The notes below the pieces were generated by a model. That model was not told where the DNA came from and made no database searches. It was given only the letters and a program-made list of their open reading frames with translations. The translations under genes and the position numbers were made by a program. A stretch of DNA of 14,458 nt from a bacterium. GTDB lineage: Bacteria; Spirochaetota; UBA4802; UBA5550. Of this stretch, positions 13,137-14,458 are shown piece after piece. Numbering within the stretch: position 1 is the first letter of the stretch; each line of letters begins with the position of its first letter. The stretch lies in the NCBI GenBank assembly GCA_024224995.1, contig JAAENB010000474.1, positions 1 through 14,458 of the forward strand. The letters are read 5' to 3'.

Positions 13137-14069
13137 ATGTTTTCGGGATCTTATTTTCAAGACAAAAACGAAAGAGCAGCTCTTCTTAAGAATTCCAGGG
13201 AAATAGTCAAATACCTGTCCCATGAGCTGGGCGAAAGAACACTCAGGAAATACGACAACCTGAACAGGGCTCGTGATTATATTAATGCCTTTTTTTCCAT
13301 GTATGGGAAAAAACACGGGTATCCGCAATATGAAGACACATACATTGTCCAGGATAAAGAAGTAGCAAACATTATTACTGAGATCAAAGGAAGTGAAGAG
13401 CCGGAAAAGATCATTCTAATCGGCGCCCATTACGACACAGTGGAAGATTCTCCCGGTGCCGACGATAACGCCACTGCCATTGCCGGGCTTCTTGAATTTT
13501 TTCGCCTTTTTGCCGGTACAAAACAAAAAAAAACCATACGATTCGTTGCCTTTACCCTGGAAGAACCTCCTTTTTTTTCCACTGAAGATATGGGAAGCAT
13601 GCGCTATGCCGCAAATTGCCAATGGAAAAAAGAAAACATCGAACTGATGGTTTGCCTGGAAATGCTGGGATACGGATCTAAAAAATGTAAACAGGACTTC
13701 CCGTCCGATGATTACCGGAAATTAGGCCCAAAACATGGTAATTTCCTAACGGTTTGTTCACTTCCTTCCATCTCGGATTATGTTTATTTATGGAAGCGTA
13801 TGTATAACTCATATGCCAAAACCGAGATAGTTGAAATGATTGGTCCTGCTTCGGTTCCCGGTATTGGCCTTTCAGACCATTTCTCATTTGTAAAAAACGG
13901 CTACCCCGCGATTATGCTCTGCGATACGGGCTTTTACCGGAACAAGAATTACCATATGCCGGAAGACACTTTTGATACGATAAACTATAAATTTCTTGTT
14001 GATAACATCTTCAACAGTTACCTCACTATTAAAGAGCTCGCCAACATGGATAAATTGTTAGACAAATAG
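13137..14069 (+). CDS. M28-family zinc peptidase
   Basis: This 310-aa protein is a probable aminopeptidase of the M28 family with two co-catalytic zinc ions. Ligand and catalytic residues are in place: His98 and Asp100 in GAHYDT, Asp109/110 in [14 protein letters not shown], the Glu pair 142-143 in FTLEEPPFF, Glu175 in LEMLGY where many members have Asp, and His273 in [16 protein letters not shown] (246-251) is also typical. There is no signal peptide, so it is likely cytoplasmic, unlike many secreted M28 enzymes. ATG 13137 is preferred, with GGTGGTGGTG just upstream; a TTG at 13122 would add only MVVVH, which is that ribosome site translated. The cysteine-rich small gene follows 11 bp downstream. 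Substrate unknown. Confidence 0.88.
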   Translation: MFSGSYFQDKNERAALLKNSREIVKYLSHELGERTLRKYDNLNRARDYINAFFSMYGKKHGYPQYEDTYIVQDKEVANIITEIKGSEEPEKIILIGAHYDTVEDSPGADDNATAIAGLLEFFRLFAGTKQKKTIRFVAFTLEEPPFFSTEDMGSMRYAANCQWKKENIELMVCLEMLGYGSKKCKQDFPSDDYRKLGPKHGNFLTVCSLPSISDYVYLWKRMYNSYAKTEIVEMIGPASVPGIGLSDHFSFVKNGYPAIMLCDTGFYRNKNYHMPEDTFDTINYKFLVDNIFNSYLTIKELANMDKLLDK

Positions 14070-14080
14070 CCCGCCAAAGA

Positions 14081-14296
14081 ATGGAGAAAACCCTGGATTG
14101 TAAAACTACGGAAAACATGAAAAACTGCAACTGCACCTATGAGCCTTGCTCCCGTAAAGGCGCCTGCTGCGACTGCCTTACCTATCATAGAAAATCCCGG
14201 CAGCTTCCGGCCTGTTTTTTCCCTGCTGAAGCGGAAAAAACCTATGACCGCTCTTATGAGCACTTCGCCCGCCTCGTTAACGAAGGGAAAGCGTAA
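14081..14296 (+). CDS. small cysteine-rich protein (DUF6485-like)
   Basis: This 71-aa protein contains [20 protein letters not shown] (16-35) followed by [12 protein letters not shown] and a short helical tail. It has seven cysteines within 30 residues, in a pattern I associate with the DUF6485 family, probably binding a metal (Zn or Fe-S). Function is unknown. The ATG at 14081 has little ribosome-site support; an internal ATG at 14117 (MKNCNCTYE) would place the start just before the first conserved cysteines, as I recall for homologues, with GGA a few nt upstream. The true start is therefore uncertain. It sits 11 bp after the peptidase and is likely co-transcribed. Confidence 0.75.
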   Translation: MEKTLDCKTTENMKNCNCTYEPCSRKGACCDCLTYHRKSRQLPACFFPAEAEKTYDRSYEHFARLVNEGKA

Positions 14297-14301
14297 GACT
14301 A

Positions 14302-14321
14302 TCTCTCAAGAAACTCTTTTT
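14302..14321 (-). repeat. leader repeat, partial inverted copy C
   Basis: The reverse complement of these 20 nt is identical to 103-122 of leader repeat A. It lies 5 nt after the stop of the cysteine-rich gene, reading toward it, so unlike copies A and B it is not in front of a visible gene start. Confidence 0.65.
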
Positions 14322-14329
14322 GCTTGTGC

Positions 14330-14350
14330 GCGGGCGTAGAAGCAGCCCGC
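14330..14350. terminator. small hairpin after the peptidase operon
   Basis: GCGGGC (14330-14335) pairs with GCCCGC (14345-14350) around a 9-nt loop, 33 nt beyond the stop of the cysteine-rich gene. It may be the operon terminator or another REP-like hairpin next to leader-repeat copy C. No T tract follows. The remaining 14351-14458 shows nothing I can support. Confidence 0.4.
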
Positions 14351-14458
14351 AGTACTATTTAGTCTCTGATCTATATTTTTCCCGCTACACAGGGTCGATC
14401 GTGTCTTGATATACCGAAAAACGTCATTCGGAATGTAACCTATGGCCGGAGCGATGCC

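Noticed and set aside
14306..14458. Minus-strand frame open for 50 codons to the window edge
   Set aside because: It ends inside leader-repeat copy C and crosses the hairpin at 14330-14350; the peptide has no recognisable pattern. It could be a gene end cut by the window, but support is too thin.
14442..14458. ATG near the right edge as a new gene start
   Set aside because: There is no ribosome site or promoter, and only five codons are visible.

Overview
The window looks like bacterial chromosome from a Gram-negative-type (diderm) organism of moderate, slightly AT-leaning composition. The envelope evidence is an export signal followed by a predicted outer-membrane barrel (1297-2280), a lipoprotein-like membrane protein (2702-4642) and a SPOR-domain protein (11507-12346). 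An alkyl-DHAP-synthase-like flavoprotein paired with a GlpA/GlpD-type dehydrogenase, plus a multi-TM SpoIIE-type phosphatase, would fit a Spirochaetota-like or other environmental diderm lineage. That placement is inference: there is no rRNA or other marker here. I see no tRNA, rRNA, CRISPR array, transposase or phage gene.

Layout. (1) 1-1293: palindromic repeat clusters interleaved with two short genes, an unrecognised 205-aa protein and a MoaD/ThiS-type sulfur-carrier protein. A 33-bp leader repeat precedes both genes. (2) 1297-4642, minus strand: a CsgG-like plus beta-barrel envelope protein, a 420-bp gap with a probable gene remnant, and a coiled-coil/IPT/multi-TM protein with an internally duplicated membrane module. 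(3) 4643-9298: a 55-bp perfect palindrome between divergent promoters, a FadR-type GntR regulator with a consensus-like operator over its own start point, three tandem hairpins, then a tight two-gene operon (alkylglycerone-phosphate-synthase-like flavoprotein and FAD-dependent glycerol-3-phosphate dehydrogenase) ending in a perfect terminator-like hairpin. (4) 9343-10809, minus: a membrane-anchored PP2C/SpoIIE phosphatase. (5) 10953-12407: coaE overlapping a SPOR-domain gene, then a long hairpin. (6) 12431-12835, minus: a small YbjN/CesT-like protein with perfect -35 and -10 hexamers. (7) 12900-13010: a second very long palindrome between divergent genes. (8) 13137-14296: an M28 peptidase and a small cysteine-rich protein. 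(9) 14297-14458: an inverted copy of part of the leader repeat and a hairpin, with no supported gene.

How the parts work together. The most coherent unit is regulator, AGPS-like enzyme and G3P dehydrogenase: both enzymes handle dihydroxyacetone-phosphate chemistry, pointing to ether-lipid or glycerol-phosphate metabolism, probably under the adjacent regulator. Most other genes look like independent housekeeping, envelope or signalling functions. No defence island or obvious novel multi-gene system is visible. The points most worth a second look are the duplicated-module IPT protein, the beta-grasp-like core of the 205-aa protein beside MoaD, the regulator/operator arrangement, and the unusually long perfect palindromes in divergent intergenic regions.
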